Assembly (NCBI GenBank): GCA_948614045.1
Contig: CAPFSK010000007.1
Span: 1-36,653, forward strand
Source of the DNA: an uncultured Candidatus Saccharibacteria bacterium
Lineage (GTDB): Bacteria > Patescibacteriota > Saccharimonadia > Saccharimonadales > Saccharimonadaceae
DNA: 36,653 nt
Reading direction: 5' to 3'
In this document: positions 30,365 through 36,653 of the stretch, one piece after another
Layout of the letters: each line of letters opens with the position of its first letter
Position numbering within the stretch: the first letter of the stretch is position 1
Notes under the pieces: model-generated
The model's database searches: none
Told to the model about the DNA's origin: nothing
Seen by the model: the letters and a program-made list of their open reading frames with translations, nothing else
Program-made: the position numbers and the translations under genes

Positions 30365-30380
30365 GCCTCGTTTCGAGGGG
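30365..30380 (-). repeat. Small hairpin in the secE leader
   Basis: CCTCG-AAA-CGAGG stem-loop on the minus strand in the secE leader, between the hairpin at 30386-30410 and the ribosome binding site. Possibly a structural or regulatory element; no family assignment. Confidence 0.35.
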
Positions 30381-30385
30381 TTGAT

Positions 30386-30410
30386 ATAAAAAATAGTCTG
30401 ATACCAGACT
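30386..30410 (-). promoter_or_regulatory. Terminator-like hairpin at the 5' end of the secE transcript
   Basis: Minus strand AGTCTG-GTAT-CAGACT followed by ATTTTTTAT. It begins about 3 bases after the start predicted from the promoter at 30420-30448. It looks like a terminator but is too close to the start for ordinary termination. TTGACA overlaps its 5' side, so a second promoter with this hairpin in its spacer is another reading. Confidence 0.5.
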
Positions 30411-30419
30411 GTCAATAGT

Positions 30420-30448
30420 ATTGTAGCATTAGTGTGACAAGTTGTAAA
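30420..30448 (-). promoter_or_regulatory. secE-nusG promoter
   Basis: Minus strand TTTACA (30448-30443), a 17-base spacer ending TGC, then TACAAT (30425-30420). Confidence 0.65.
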
Positions 30449-30509
30449 GATATGAAGTTGGCTAGAAGCGACGGTTGTGATTTGAAAATACTTATGATTA
30501 AATAAAAAG

Positions 30510-31163
30510 ATGGCGGAATATAAAATTCGCGGTACGAAGGTGGTGACGCCGTATCCGGCACAACTGACACCGGGAGAAGTGAGGCTGATTTTTGGTTTGG
30601 AAAAAATATTTTTGGCAGATCGGATATTTGCGGATTGTTATTTCCCAAAAGTTGATCCGAAGCTTGGAGTGCGGCGGGTGGTGACGAAGGCGGATTTGGT
30701 GCAGATTGATTGTATGGTGGTAGATGAGAGTGGGGTGTATGTTTTTGAGTCGAAGGATTATATAGGGTGGATTTATGCGCACGGAAAACGGGTGCATTGG
30801 ACGCAAGTTTCGGGTTACGGAAAGAATAAGCATCAATTTTACAGCCCAGTGCGACAGAATGAGTCGCATATTGCGGCGGTGCGGACGGTGATTGGCAAGG
30901 AGGTACCGATTTATTCGGTTGTGGTGTTTGGGCGCGAAGCGACGCTAAAGGTGGTGGAGGATTTGCCGGAAGAATGCATAGTTTGTACGCAGGCGGAAAT
31001 TCGGAATATTATGAGTCGGATGAGTCAAGAAAAATGCTTGGACACGGCGCAGGTAGAAGAGTTACGTCAGGTGGTGCGTCGAGGACTGGTGAATCCGGAT
31101 GGAGTGGTACGGACGGAGCATATTGAAGAGGTACAGGAGATTGCTGGAGAGGGCGGTAATTGA
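30510..31163 (+). CDS. NERD-domain protein (predicted nuclease-related)
   Basis: 217 residues. The NERD fold is a PD-(D/E)xK-like nuclease-related domain. Likely active-site residues: E23 in P-G-E, D67 in V-Q-I-D-C-M-V-V, and E80-S-K82 in G-V-Y-V-F-E-S-K, followed by D-Y-I-G-W-I and the Q-F-Y-S-P-V-R-Q-N segment with conserved Q and N. All core positions are intact, so nuclease activity is plausible. No signal peptide. TGA stop. The promoter is unclear; a TATGAT at 30493-30498 is the best candidate, giving a very short leader. The racemase-like gene follows on the same strand after about 100 bases. Role unknown; NERD proteins occur in stress, phage-defence and plasmid settings. Confidence 0.75.
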   Translation: MAEYKIRGTKVVTPYPAQLTPGEVRLIFGLEKIFLADRIFADCYFPKVDPKLGVRRVVTKADLVQIDCMVVDESGVYVFESKDYIGWIYAHGKRVHWTQVSGYGKNKHQFYSPVRQNESHIAAVRTVIGKEVPIYSVVVFGREATLKVVEDLPEECIVCTQAEIRNIMSRMSQEKCLDTAQVEELRQVVRRGLVNPDGVVRTEHIEEVQEIAGEGGN

Positions 31164-31266
31164 TTACAGTTTTGTTTAATATTACGTTAAGCGAAATGAA
31201 AAAAGGTGGGGGATTTTTTGTTGATGAATGGAATAATTGGGGTTGGAGGAGAATGAAGGAGAGAAA

Positions 31267-32160
31267 GTGCGAAGAATTGTGGTTTTTGATACTGGTTGGG
31301 GAGGTGAACTAGTGGCGGATTATTTGGCGCGTGAGTTGAGCGTGGTAGAAGTTGTACGAGTAATTGACTGGGGGCATAAAGTTTATTCAGGATTAGCATT
31401 GGATATTGATGCAGTGATTCAATGTTTGGTGCCGTATATTGGGCGAGTAGATGCAATTGTGTTAGGAGGATATACGGTGGGGATGATGTTGCAGGCGCTT
31501 AGGAGCGCATATCCGGAACAGATTTTTGTAGCGCCGAGTATTAATTATGATCGGATATTGAGGGCGCGGCAATATCCAGGCAAAGTAGCGGTTTTGATGA
31601 ATGATATGGTGAGGGAGTCGCGGATGTTTCGCGAACTGAGGGAAAAATTGCCATATTCGACGCTGATTTTGCCGGAATGTGCAAATTGGGAATATCTTAT
31701 TGATAATAATTTGATGACGAATGAAACGGTACGAACAGAGCTGGCTTGGGACTTTGAGATGTGTCCGGCAAAGGAGTTGTCTGCGTCGCGGATGCAACGA
31801 GAGCGAGAGGTGGAGTTTTCGTCTTTGGATATTTTGGCTGAGCGGTCATCGGAAAAGCGAGCTTTAATGCGGGCGATTCAGAATTTTGGCGTGGCAGCGC
31901 GGCAAGTAAGTCTGGCCGAAGAGTATGCCGCGAAGGAAGCTGAATGGGTGCAGAAAGAGTGTTTGGCTAATGATTCAAATAGAGTGCGGACGAGGCCCGA
32001 TCTAGTGCTGCTATTGAATACGCATTTTTGGGAAATTAAGCCAGAAATTGAGAAGAGCTTAGGCTGGCAGGTACGGGTTTTGGATTTTCGAGAAAAGCTG
32101 CTACACGATGTTTGCGCAGCTTTGAAGTTGCGAGGAGTTGATGGTAAACGGCCGAAGTAA
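31267..32160 (+). CDS. Glutamate racemase-like protein lacking both catalytic cysteines
   Basis: 297 residues from a GTG 6 bases after GGAG. The frame matches MurI-type Asp/Glu racemases: the N-terminal V-V-F-D-T-G-W-G-G (5-13, family F-D-S-G-x-G-G) keeps Asp8, and I-D-W-G-H-K-V-Y-S-G aligns with the D-x-x-x-x-P-Y-G region. The two catalytic cysteines are gone: A-C-N-T becomes G-G-Y-T (67-70) and G-C-T-H-Y becomes L-N-T-H-F near the C-terminus, though that Thr-His pair is kept. It should not racemise glutamate by the two-cysteine route. The N-terminus is free of any signal. Convergent with recR, 11 bases apart. Likely a derived enzyme or a regulatory/binding protein (inference). Confidence 0.65.
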   Translation: MRRIVVFDTGWGGELVADYLARELSVVEVVRVIDWGHKVYSGLALDIDAVIQCLVPYIGRVDAIVLGGYTVGMMLQALRSAYPEQIFVAPSINYDRILRARQYPGKVAVLMNDMVRESRMFRELREKLPYSTLILPECANWEYLIDNNLMTNETVRTELAWDFEMCPAKELSASRMQREREVEFSSLDILAERSSEKRALMRAIQNFGVAARQVSLAEEYAAKEAEWVQKECLANDSNRVRTRPDLVLLLNTHFWEIKPEIEKSLGWQVRVLDFREKLLHDVCAALKLRGVDGKRPK

Positions 32161-32171
32161 TATCCAGCCGT

Positions 32172-32777
32172 TTATAAATCGGTACGGTTTTCGAGGGCGG
32201 CGGACAGGGTGATTTGGTCGGCATAGCTCAAATCGACGCCGAGAGGTAGTCCACGGGCAAGGCGAGTGACTTTGACGTCCGGGTATTGCTCATGGAGCAT
32301 TTTTTGGAGTAGGAGGGCGGTTGATTCCCCCTCGACGCTAGGATTCGTGGCGATGATGATTTCTGTGACGTGGTCAGGCTCAATTCGTGCTAAAAGTTCT
32401 TTGATGTGGAGTTGATCGACGGAAATGCCGTCGATTGGAGAAATTGCGCCACCGAGGACATGATAAGTGCCTTTGAATTGCTTAGTTTGTTCGATAGCGT
32501 AAATATCGAGTGGCTCTTCGACGACAAGAATTGTAGATTTATCGCGTTCGGGATTGGTATAAAGCTCAGATTGCTCGGCATCTGCGTCAATTAGGGCAAA
32601 AGTGACCGGACAAGATTTGACGCTATTGTGTAGGTTGACTAGAGTTTCGGCGATATCGGTACTAATGCGCGGGCTGCTTTTAAAAAGATAGTAGGCGTAA
32701 CGTTCAGCGGTGCGAGCGCCGACGCCCGGTAGGTGTCCGAGGGATTCAATCGTGTCTTGTAGGGCTTGGGGTAACAT
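32172..32777 (-). CDS. recR: Recombination protein RecR without the C4 zinc finger
   Basis: 201 residues. RecR joins RecF and RecO in loading RecA at gaps. The helix-hairpin-helix (L-P-G-V-G-A-R-T-A-E-R-Y-A) and the Toprim domain (V-V-E-E-P-L-D-I-Y-A-I-E, A-T-N-P-S-V-E-G-E-S-T-A) are complete, as is the C-terminal A-R-G-L-P-L-G-V-D-L region. Between them, the C-x2-C...C-x2-C zinc finger is reduced to one Cys (56), the others replaced (T59 and an acidic stretch). It begins 7 bases after TATAAT, apparently leaderless, and just after the rpsI terminator. It is separate from dnaX and ybaB, with which recR commonly travels. Confidence 0.95.
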   Translation of the reverse strand: MLPQALQDTIESLGHLPGVGARTAERYAYYLFKSSPRISTDIAETLVNLHNSVKSCPVTFALIDADAEQSELYTNPERDKSTILVVEEPLDIYAIEQTKQFKGTYHVLGGAISPIDGISVDQLHIKELLARIEPDHVTEIIIATNPSVEGESTALLLQKMLHEQYPDVKVTRLARGLPLGVDLSYADQITLSAALENRTDL

Positions 32778-32784
32778 AGTGTAT

Positions 32785-32790
32785 ATTATA
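32785..32790 (-). promoter_or_regulatory. -10 box of recR (leaderless type)
   Basis: Minus strand TATAAT, 7 bases before the ATG. It follows directly after the T-run of the upstream terminator; no clear -35. Confidence 0.55.
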
Positions 32791-32794
32791 ATAC

Positions 32795-32826
32795 AAAAAA
32801 CCGGCCACAGCCAGAGCTGAGACCGG
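32795..32826 (-). terminator. Terminator of the rpmJ-rpsI ribosomal operon
   Basis: Minus strand CCGGTC pairs with GGCCGG, with an inner CAGC/GCTG stem, followed by TTTTTT. Strong Rho-independent terminator, 32 bases beyond the rpsI stop. Confidence 0.9.
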
Positions 32827-32858
32827 AGTTTTTGCGCCTTTGTGCGCAGCGAAGTGAC

Positions 32859-33260
32859 TTAACGCTTCGAGAATTGCTCTTTGCGGCGAGCTGAACGCAA
32901 ACCGTATTTTTTGCGCTCCTTTTCGCGTGGATCACGCTTGAGGAAGCCAGCTTTCTTCAATACTGGACGCAAGTCGGCCATTTCGGTCGTTAGGGCTTTG
33001 CTGAGGGCAAGTTTAATCGCATCAACTTGTCCAGCTAAGCCACCACCAGCAACGCGTACAGAAACATCATAATTGTTTTGTTTCTCAGCAAGAGCTAATG
33101 GGTCAGTAATCTCGGCTAGTAGGCTTTTGTTGCCCGACAAATACTCGAGTGCTGGTTTGTCATTGATAGTAATCTCGCCTTTGCCTTTATATAGACGTAC
33201 GCGAGCTGTAGCAGCTTTGCGACGGCCGAGACCGTAAATATATGTATCTTTCGTAGCCAT
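32859..33260 (-). CDS. rpsI: 30S ribosomal protein S9
   Basis: 133 residues. S9 lies in the 30S head with its C-terminal tail reaching the P-site tRNA. The family pattern is G-L-G-R-R-K-A-A-T-A-R-V, G-G-G-L-A-G-Q-V-D-A-I-K-L-A-L-S-K-A-L and the K-Y-G-L-R-S-A-R-R-K-E-Q-F-S-K-R end with the terminal K-R. Its ATG shares one base with the rplM stop (TAATG), so the two are tightly coupled. Last gene before the operon terminator. Confidence 0.98.
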   Translation of the reverse strand: MATKDTYIYGLGRRKAATARVRLYKGKGEITINDKPALEYLSGNKSLLAEITDPLALAEKQNNYDVSVRVAGGGLAGQVDAIKLALSKALTTEMADLRPVLKKAGFLKRDPREKERKKYGLRSARRKEQFSKR

Positions 33261-33697
33261 TATTTAATCTCCTTCGGATTTTGAGCAGTATGTGCGTGCT
33301 CTGTACCGTCGAAGACCCGGAGTCTACTCAAGCGATCGCTCGCGAGCTTGTTCTTCGGAATCATACCTTTGACGGCGTGTTCAAGCGCAACGCGCGGGTT
33401 TTTCTCGATGACTTCCTCAAGTTTTAGTTCGGTGAGGCCGCCTAGAAAACCACTATGACGGTAGTATTTCTTATCGACCATTTTGTTGCCAGTAACTTGA
33501 ATGTTTTTGGCGTTAATGACAACTACGTAATCGCCATTGTCAACATGGGGGGTATAAGTAACTTTGCTTTTCCCCATTAGTTTGTCGGCGATGACGACTG
33601 CAAGTTTGCCGAGAGGCATGTTGCCAGCGTCAATGATCCACCATTCACGCGTAATTTCGGCGGGTTTTTGGTTATAAGTTTTAGTTACGCCTTTCAT
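33260..33697 (-). CDS. rplM: 50S ribosomal protein L13
   Basis: 145 residues. L13 is an early 50S assembly protein. W-W-I-I-D-A-G-N-M-P-L-G-K-L-A-V-V-I-A, H-V-D-N-G-D-Y-V-V-V-I-N-A and the V-K-G-M-I-P-K-N-K-L segment are family hallmarks. rplQ ends immediately upstream; the next gene, rpsI, overlaps by one base. rplM-rpsI joined directly to the alpha operon is found in several bacterial lineages. Confidence 0.98.
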   Translation of the reverse strand: MKGVTKTYNQKPAEITREWWIIDAGNMPLGKLAVVIADKLMGKSKVTYTPHVDNGDYVVVINAKNIQVTGNKMVDKKYYRHSGFLGGLTELKLEEVIEKNPRVALEHAVKGMIPKNKLASDRLSRLRVFDGTEHAHTAQNPKEIK

Positions 33698-34102
33698 TTA
33701 TTTCCCCTCCTTTTTAGCCTTAGCGTCGGTTTTCTTAGTCAAGTCGATATCATCGACGAAACTAATCGTTCCCATTTCGGTGTTATCGCCTTTGCGGAAG
33801 CCAGCGCGTTCGATGCGTAGATACCCAGAATCGCGCTTAATCTGTGGCGCAATTGTATCCATGAGCAAATCCGCGGCTTTAATATCATCCAGTCTCGCAA
33901 TTAGCAAGCGACGATTGGCAAGTCCGCCTTTTTTCGCAATGGTGATTAGTTTTTCGGTCTCACGACGCATTTCTTTGGCTCGGGCGAGCGTAGTCGTAAT
34001 TTCGGTGTTTTCGATGAGCGCTTTCATCAGCCCACGTTGTAGCGCACGTCGTTGATCCGTCTCACGACCAAACTTCCGGCCTTTGTATCCATGACGATGC
34101 AT
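33698..34102 (-). CDS. rplQ: 50S ribosomal protein L17
   Basis: 134 residues. M-H-R-H-G-Y-K-G-R-K-F-G-R and R-A-L-Q-R-G-L-M-K-A-L-I are the family N-terminus. The end has a Lys/Ala-rich tail. L17 lies on the 50S near the exit tunnel. Its ATG overlaps the rpoA stop by one base (TAATG), so translation is coupled. Confidence 0.98.
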   Translation of the reverse strand: MHRHGYKGRKFGRETDQRRALQRGLMKALIENTEITTTLARAKEMRRETEKLITIAKKGGLANRRLLIARLDDIKAADLLMDTIAPQIKRDSGYLRIERAGFRKGDNTEMGTISFVDDIDLTKKTDAKAKKEGK

Positions 34103-35040
34103 TATAACAACTCCGTTAATTTCTCTTTAACTTCGTCCAGAGCTTTGCTGCCGAAGCCTTTGAGATCTTTGAGATCGACTTCGGAAAGCGCCACTAAATC
34201 GCGGACGGTTTTAATATCATTGTTGACCAACGCATTAGCCGTGCGAGCGGACAGTCCGAGCTCTTCAATCGGTAGAGCTAGTCCGGAATCATCAGATTCT
34301 TGCTCGATGCCTGGCGCTGGAGCACTTTCGACGGTGGTACCACCAGCAAGTGCAGTGTATTGATTAACTAAAATCGCATTGGCTTCTTCAAAAGCTTCTT
34401 GTGGGGTAATCGTACCATCAGTATCAACCGTAATAGTTAGTTGTTGCAAGTTGGTATCTTGCCCGACACGAGTATTCTCGACTTTGAAGCGTACGCGAAG
34501 TACTGGACTAAAGACAGCATCGAGAGCGATCATGTCGCTATGGATGCGATCGTCACTGGATTTTTCAATGCTGAGGTAGCCACGGCCAGTTTCGACGACG
34601 AAATTCATTTTCAAAACGAATTTTGGATCGTCGATATGGCAGATAATTTGATTTGGATTACCTACCTCAATGCCGGCTGGCCATTTAATGTCGCCAGCAA
34701 CAACCTTACCATCTTCGCCTGCATCTTTACCTTTGAACTCGAAGGCGACTTCGACCGGTTCGTCAGAGTGCGATTTCAAGCGAATATTCTTCAAGTTTAG
34801 CATAATATCGACGACATCTTCGCGAACGCCGGCAATAGAAGCATATTCGTGATTTGTGCCTTCAATGCTGAACGCTGTAATCGCCGCACCCTTAATACTG
34901 GATAGTAAGACTCGACGAATCGAGTTACCCAAGGTGTTCCCGTAGCCATAGAACAATGGGCGGATCACAAATTCAGCGCTGTTGTCACCGACCTGGTTGA
35001 CTTCGGCTAAATTGGCCTCGTGAATAACTTTTGTAGTCAT
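34102..35040 (-). CDS. rpoA: DNA-directed RNA polymerase subunit alpha
   Basis: 312 residues. Alpha forms the dimer on which RNA polymerase assembles, and its C-terminal domain contacts UP elements and regulators. The N-terminal domain has P-L-F-Y-G-Y-G-N-T-L-G-N-S-I-R-R-V-L-L-S-S; the C-terminal domain begins about 240 with L-P-I-E-E-L-G-L-S-A-R-T-A-N-A-L and ends L-K-G-F-G-S-K-A-L-D-E-V-K-E-K-L. Full length, standard order after rpsD. AAGGAGG lies 4 bases before the ATG. Confidence 0.98.
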   Translation of the reverse strand: MTTKVIHEANLAEVNQVGDNSAEFVIRPLFYGYGNTLGNSIRRVLLSSIKGAAITAFSIEGTNHEYASIAGVREDVVDIMLNLKNIRLKSHSDEPVEVAFEFKGKDAGEDGKVVAGDIKWPAGIEVGNPNQIICHIDDPKFVLKMNFVVETGRGYLSIEKSSDDRIHSDMIALDAVFSPVLRVRFKVENTRVGQDTNLQQLTITVDTDGTITPQEAFEEANAILVNQYTALAGGTTVESAPAPGIEQESDDSGLALPIEELGLSARTANALVNNDIKTVRDLVALSEVDLKDLKGFGSKALDEVKEKLTELL

Positions 35041-35049
35041 TTATCCTCC

Positions 35050-35667
35050 TTAACGTGAGTAATACTCAACGATTAGTTGTTCGTTAATGCCGGCTTCTGC
35101 CTCTTCACGCTTCGGCAAGCCAGTAATTTCAATTTGCATTTTCTTTGGATCGGATTTGAGCCAACTAAGCGGAGTGGTAGAGCTACTCGCGATAATATTA
35201 TCTAGATTCTTGAAATATTCTGACTTTTGAGATTTGCTGCGCACTTCAAGCACGTCACCCGGTTTAAGACGGATGGATGGAATGTCGATCCGGCGGCCGT
35301 TAAGTGTGAAATGCCCATGCGAGACTAATTGTCGAGCTTGGCGACGGGTAGTTGCAAAACCAGCACGGTAGACCGCGTTATCGGCACGTCGTTCTAGGAA
35401 CTGCAGCAGGTTTTCACCGGTCAAGCCGTCAGTCTTGGCGGCTTCTTTCATTAGCTTAGCGAATTGTTTCTCAAGTAGACCGTAGAGACGGCGGACTTTT
35501 TGCTTTTCGCGAAGCTGAGTGAGATATAGGCTTCCTCCACGGACGCGCATATCAGCGTGTTCGCCTGGGATACCAGATTTCTTTGCCATTACTTTGTGCG
35601 CTTTTGGCGCCAAAGCGTAACCTTCACGGCGACTTTGTTTAACAATTGGAGAAGTATCTCGTGCCAT
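35050..35667 (-). CDS. rpsD: 30S ribosomal protein S4 (C-minus type)
   Basis: 205 residues. S4 nucleates 30S assembly and in many bacteria represses the alpha operon. The S4 RNA-binding domain has A-D-N-A-V-Y-R-A-G-F-A-T-T-R-R-Q-A-R-Q-L-V-S-H-G-H-F. No cysteines are present near the N-terminus, so it is the zinc-free form known in many bacteria. Its ATG overlaps the rpsK stop by one base. Confidence 0.97.
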   Translation of the reverse strand: MARDTSPIVKQSRREGYALAPKAHKVMAKKSGIPGEHADMRVRGGSLYLTQLREKQKVRRLYGLLEKQFAKLMKEAAKTDGLTGENLLQFLERRADNAVYRAGFATTRRQARQLVSHGHFTLNGRRIDIPSIRLKPGDVLEVRSKSQKSEYFKNLDNIIASSSTTPLSWLKSDPKKMQIEITGLPKREEAEAGINEQLIVEYYSR

Positions 35668-36110
35668 TACGGTTTCCTTTCTCCCTTAGGACGCACACCA
35701 CCGTGCGCAATTGGGGTAACATCAGTAATACTATCAATTTTAATGCCAACATTCGAGACAGCGCGGATTGCACTGTCGCGACCGAGCCCGATGCCGCTAA
35801 CGAAAACGTCAACGCTGTTTAGACCATGTTCGCGCTTAGCGATTTCAAGGGCCTTCTCGGCGGCGATTTGAGCGGCATAAGCGGTGCCTTTTTTGCTACC
35901 ACGGAAGCCATTAGCGCCGGCTGAGCTGGCACTGAGAGCGCCACCGTTTTTATCGGTAACAGTGATAATAGTATTGTTGAAGGTAGCTTGAACGTGCACC
36001 TGACCACTAGTGACGATACGCTTACCTTTTTTGCCTTTAGTTTTGGTAACTTTTGGAGCTTCAGCTACTGCTTCGGCACCATCCATCACCTTCTTTTCTT
36101 CTTCTGCCAT
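35667..36110 (-). CDS. rpsK: 30S ribosomal protein S11
   Basis: 147 residues. S11 is in the 30S platform near the mRNA exit. V-H-V-Q-A-T-F-N-N-T-I-I-T-V-T-D, G-A-N-G-F-R-G-S-K-K-G-T-A-Y-A-A-Q and the T-D-V-T-P-I-A-H-G-G-V-R-P end are all present. The first ~28 residues are an extra acidic-then-Lys-rich tail. A 15-base gap separates it from rpsM. Confidence 0.98.
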   Translation of the reverse strand: MAEEEKKVMDGAEAVAEAPKVTKTKGKKGKRIVTSGQVHVQATFNNTIITVTDKNGGALSASSAGANGFRGSKKGTAYAAQIAAEKALEIAKREHGLNSVDVFVSGIGLGRDSAIRAVSNVGIKIDSITDVTPIAHGGVRPKGERKP

Positions 36111-36125
36111 TTTTACTCCTATATC

Positions 36126-36512
36126 CTAAGTCTTACTTGCTGCTTTTGGCTGTGCGCCGCCTACGGCAATTGCCCGACCTTTACGAGTACGTGCATTCGT
36201 GCGGGTACGTTGACCATTAACTGGTAAACCAGCTTTATGGCGGGAACCTTTGTAGGAGTTAATGTCTTTGAGACGTTTGATATTATTGGTAACGAGGCGC
36301 TTCAGATCACCTTCAACGGTATATTTGCTGCCGATGAGATCGTTAATTTTCTGAATTTCAGCCTCGGTGAGATCTTTCACCCGAGTGGTAGGCTCAACTT
36401 TAGCCTCCGCAAGGATGGCTTTACTCGTCGTTTGACCAATCCCATAGACACTGGTGAGGGCAATCCACACCTGCTTGTCATTCGGGATAGTCACACTAGC
36501 AATTCTTGCCAT
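36126..36512 (-). CDS. rpsM: 30S ribosomal protein S13
   Basis: 128 residues. S13 is in the 30S head and bridges to the 50S. A-R-I-A-S-V-T-I-P-N-D-K-Q-V, L-T-S-V-Y-G-I-G-Q-T-T-S-K, and the C-terminal H-K-A-G-L-P-V-N-G-Q-R-T-R-T-N-A-R-T-R-K-G identify it. The ATG is 2 bases after the rpmJ stop, so it is coupled to that gene. Confidence 0.98.
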   Translation of the reverse strand: MARIASVTIPNDKQVWIALTSVYGIGQTTSKAILAEAKVEPTTRVKDLTEAEIQKINDLIGSKYTVEGDLKRLVTNNIKRLKDINSYKGSRHKAGLPVNGQRTRTNARTRKGRAIAVGGAQPKAASKT

Positions 36513-36514
36513 GC

Positions 36515-36631
36515 TTAACCCTGCCTTTGCTTATTCTTAGGTTTTTTCTTGTTGATAACACGTAGTACGCCTTTGCGACGAACGATAATGTCATCAGGGG
36601 AGATTTTTTTAACACTTGCACGTACTTTCAC
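36515..36631 (-). CDS. rpmJ: 50S ribosomal protein L36, zinc-free form
   Basis: 38 residues, the usual L36 length, starting at GTG. The ends are diagnostic: M-K-V-R-A-S-V-K-K-I at the N-terminus and N-K-Q-R-Q-G at the C-terminus, with R-R-K-G-V in the middle. The four zinc ligands of standard L36 (Cys11, Cys14, Cys27, His33) are replaced by Ser11, Asp14, Asn27 and Asn33, so this copy cannot bind zinc in the usual way. AAAGG lies 12-13 bases before the GTG as a distant ribosome binding site. It is the first whole gene of the alpha operon in the window. The 22 bases beyond begin with a TAA that could be the infA stop, which cannot be confirmed. Confidence 0.93.
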   Translation of the reverse strand: MKVRASVKKISPDDIIVRRKGVLRVINKKKPKNKQRQG

Positions 36632-36653
36632 AGTGTCAAAATCCTTTCCGTTA

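Noticed and set aside
30301..30509. tRNA-Trp or rpmG expected upstream of secE
   Set aside because: The region contains only a promoter and short hairpins; no cloverleaf or L33 reading frame is visible.
31161..31163. Possible recoding of UGA (as in Gracilibacteria)
   Set aside because: TGA is used as a stop (NERD gene), RF2 is present, and no gene appears interrupted by TGA.

Overview
The window reads as an unbroken stretch of chromosome from a small-genome bacterium of the Candidate Phyla Radiation (Patescibacteria), most likely Candidatus Saccharibacteria (TM7). The assignment is inference. It rests on compact gene packing, ribosomal proteins and DNA-metabolism proteins with reduced zinc sites, frequent extended -10 promoters (TGnTATAAT) placed 6-7 bases before start codons, many hypothetical or degenerate enzymes, and standard use of TGA as a stop (release factor 2 is present). 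No tRNA, rRNA, CRISPR array, insertion sequence or prophage was seen.

Layout. 1-2816 (+): the end of an ABC ATPase and two paralogous FtsX/MacB-type permeases. 2831-5498 (-): a degenerate NAD(P)HX-dehydratase-like protein, exonuclease III, a small hypothetical gene and smpB. 5556-6842 (+): a GT4 glycosyltransferase. 6866-23365 (-): a long co-directional block. In transcription order it holds a conserved hypothetical gene, dnaX, dnaB, a GT-C-like membrane protein, ybaB, hpf, secA, an M16 peptidase, prfB, ftsE, ftsX, a coiled-coil/CHAP hydrolase, an S41 protease, a glutaredoxin and an alpha/beta hydrolase. The hpf-secA-prfB-ftsEX-S41 order resembles that of Bacillus. 23563-24168 (+): a membrane-anchored hypothetical protein. 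24255-30300 (-): the secE-nusG-rplK-rplA-rplJ-rplL series, split by two opposite-strand genes (a hypothetical at 26554 and a DUF1704/MATCAP-like metallopeptidase at 27806), each with its own promoter and hairpin terminator. 30510-32160 (+): a NERD-domain protein and a glutamate-racemase-like protein without its catalytic cysteines. 32172-36631 (-): recR, then the rpmJ-rpsM-rpsK-rpsD-rpoA-rplQ-rplM-rpsI operon.

How it works together. The long minus-strand block joins replication (DnaX, DnaB), secretion (SecA), translation termination and hibernation (PrfB, HPF) and a cell-wall module (FtsEX, CHAP hydrolase, S41 protease). The right half is core translation and transcription machinery. The most unusual signals are: widespread apparently leaderless promoters; a promoter family with an inverted repeat just after the predicted start site, shared by accessory genes; loss of zinc ligands in L36, RecR and DnaX; two catalytically degenerate enzyme-like proteins; and a MATCAP-like peptidase set inside a ribosomal-protein series.
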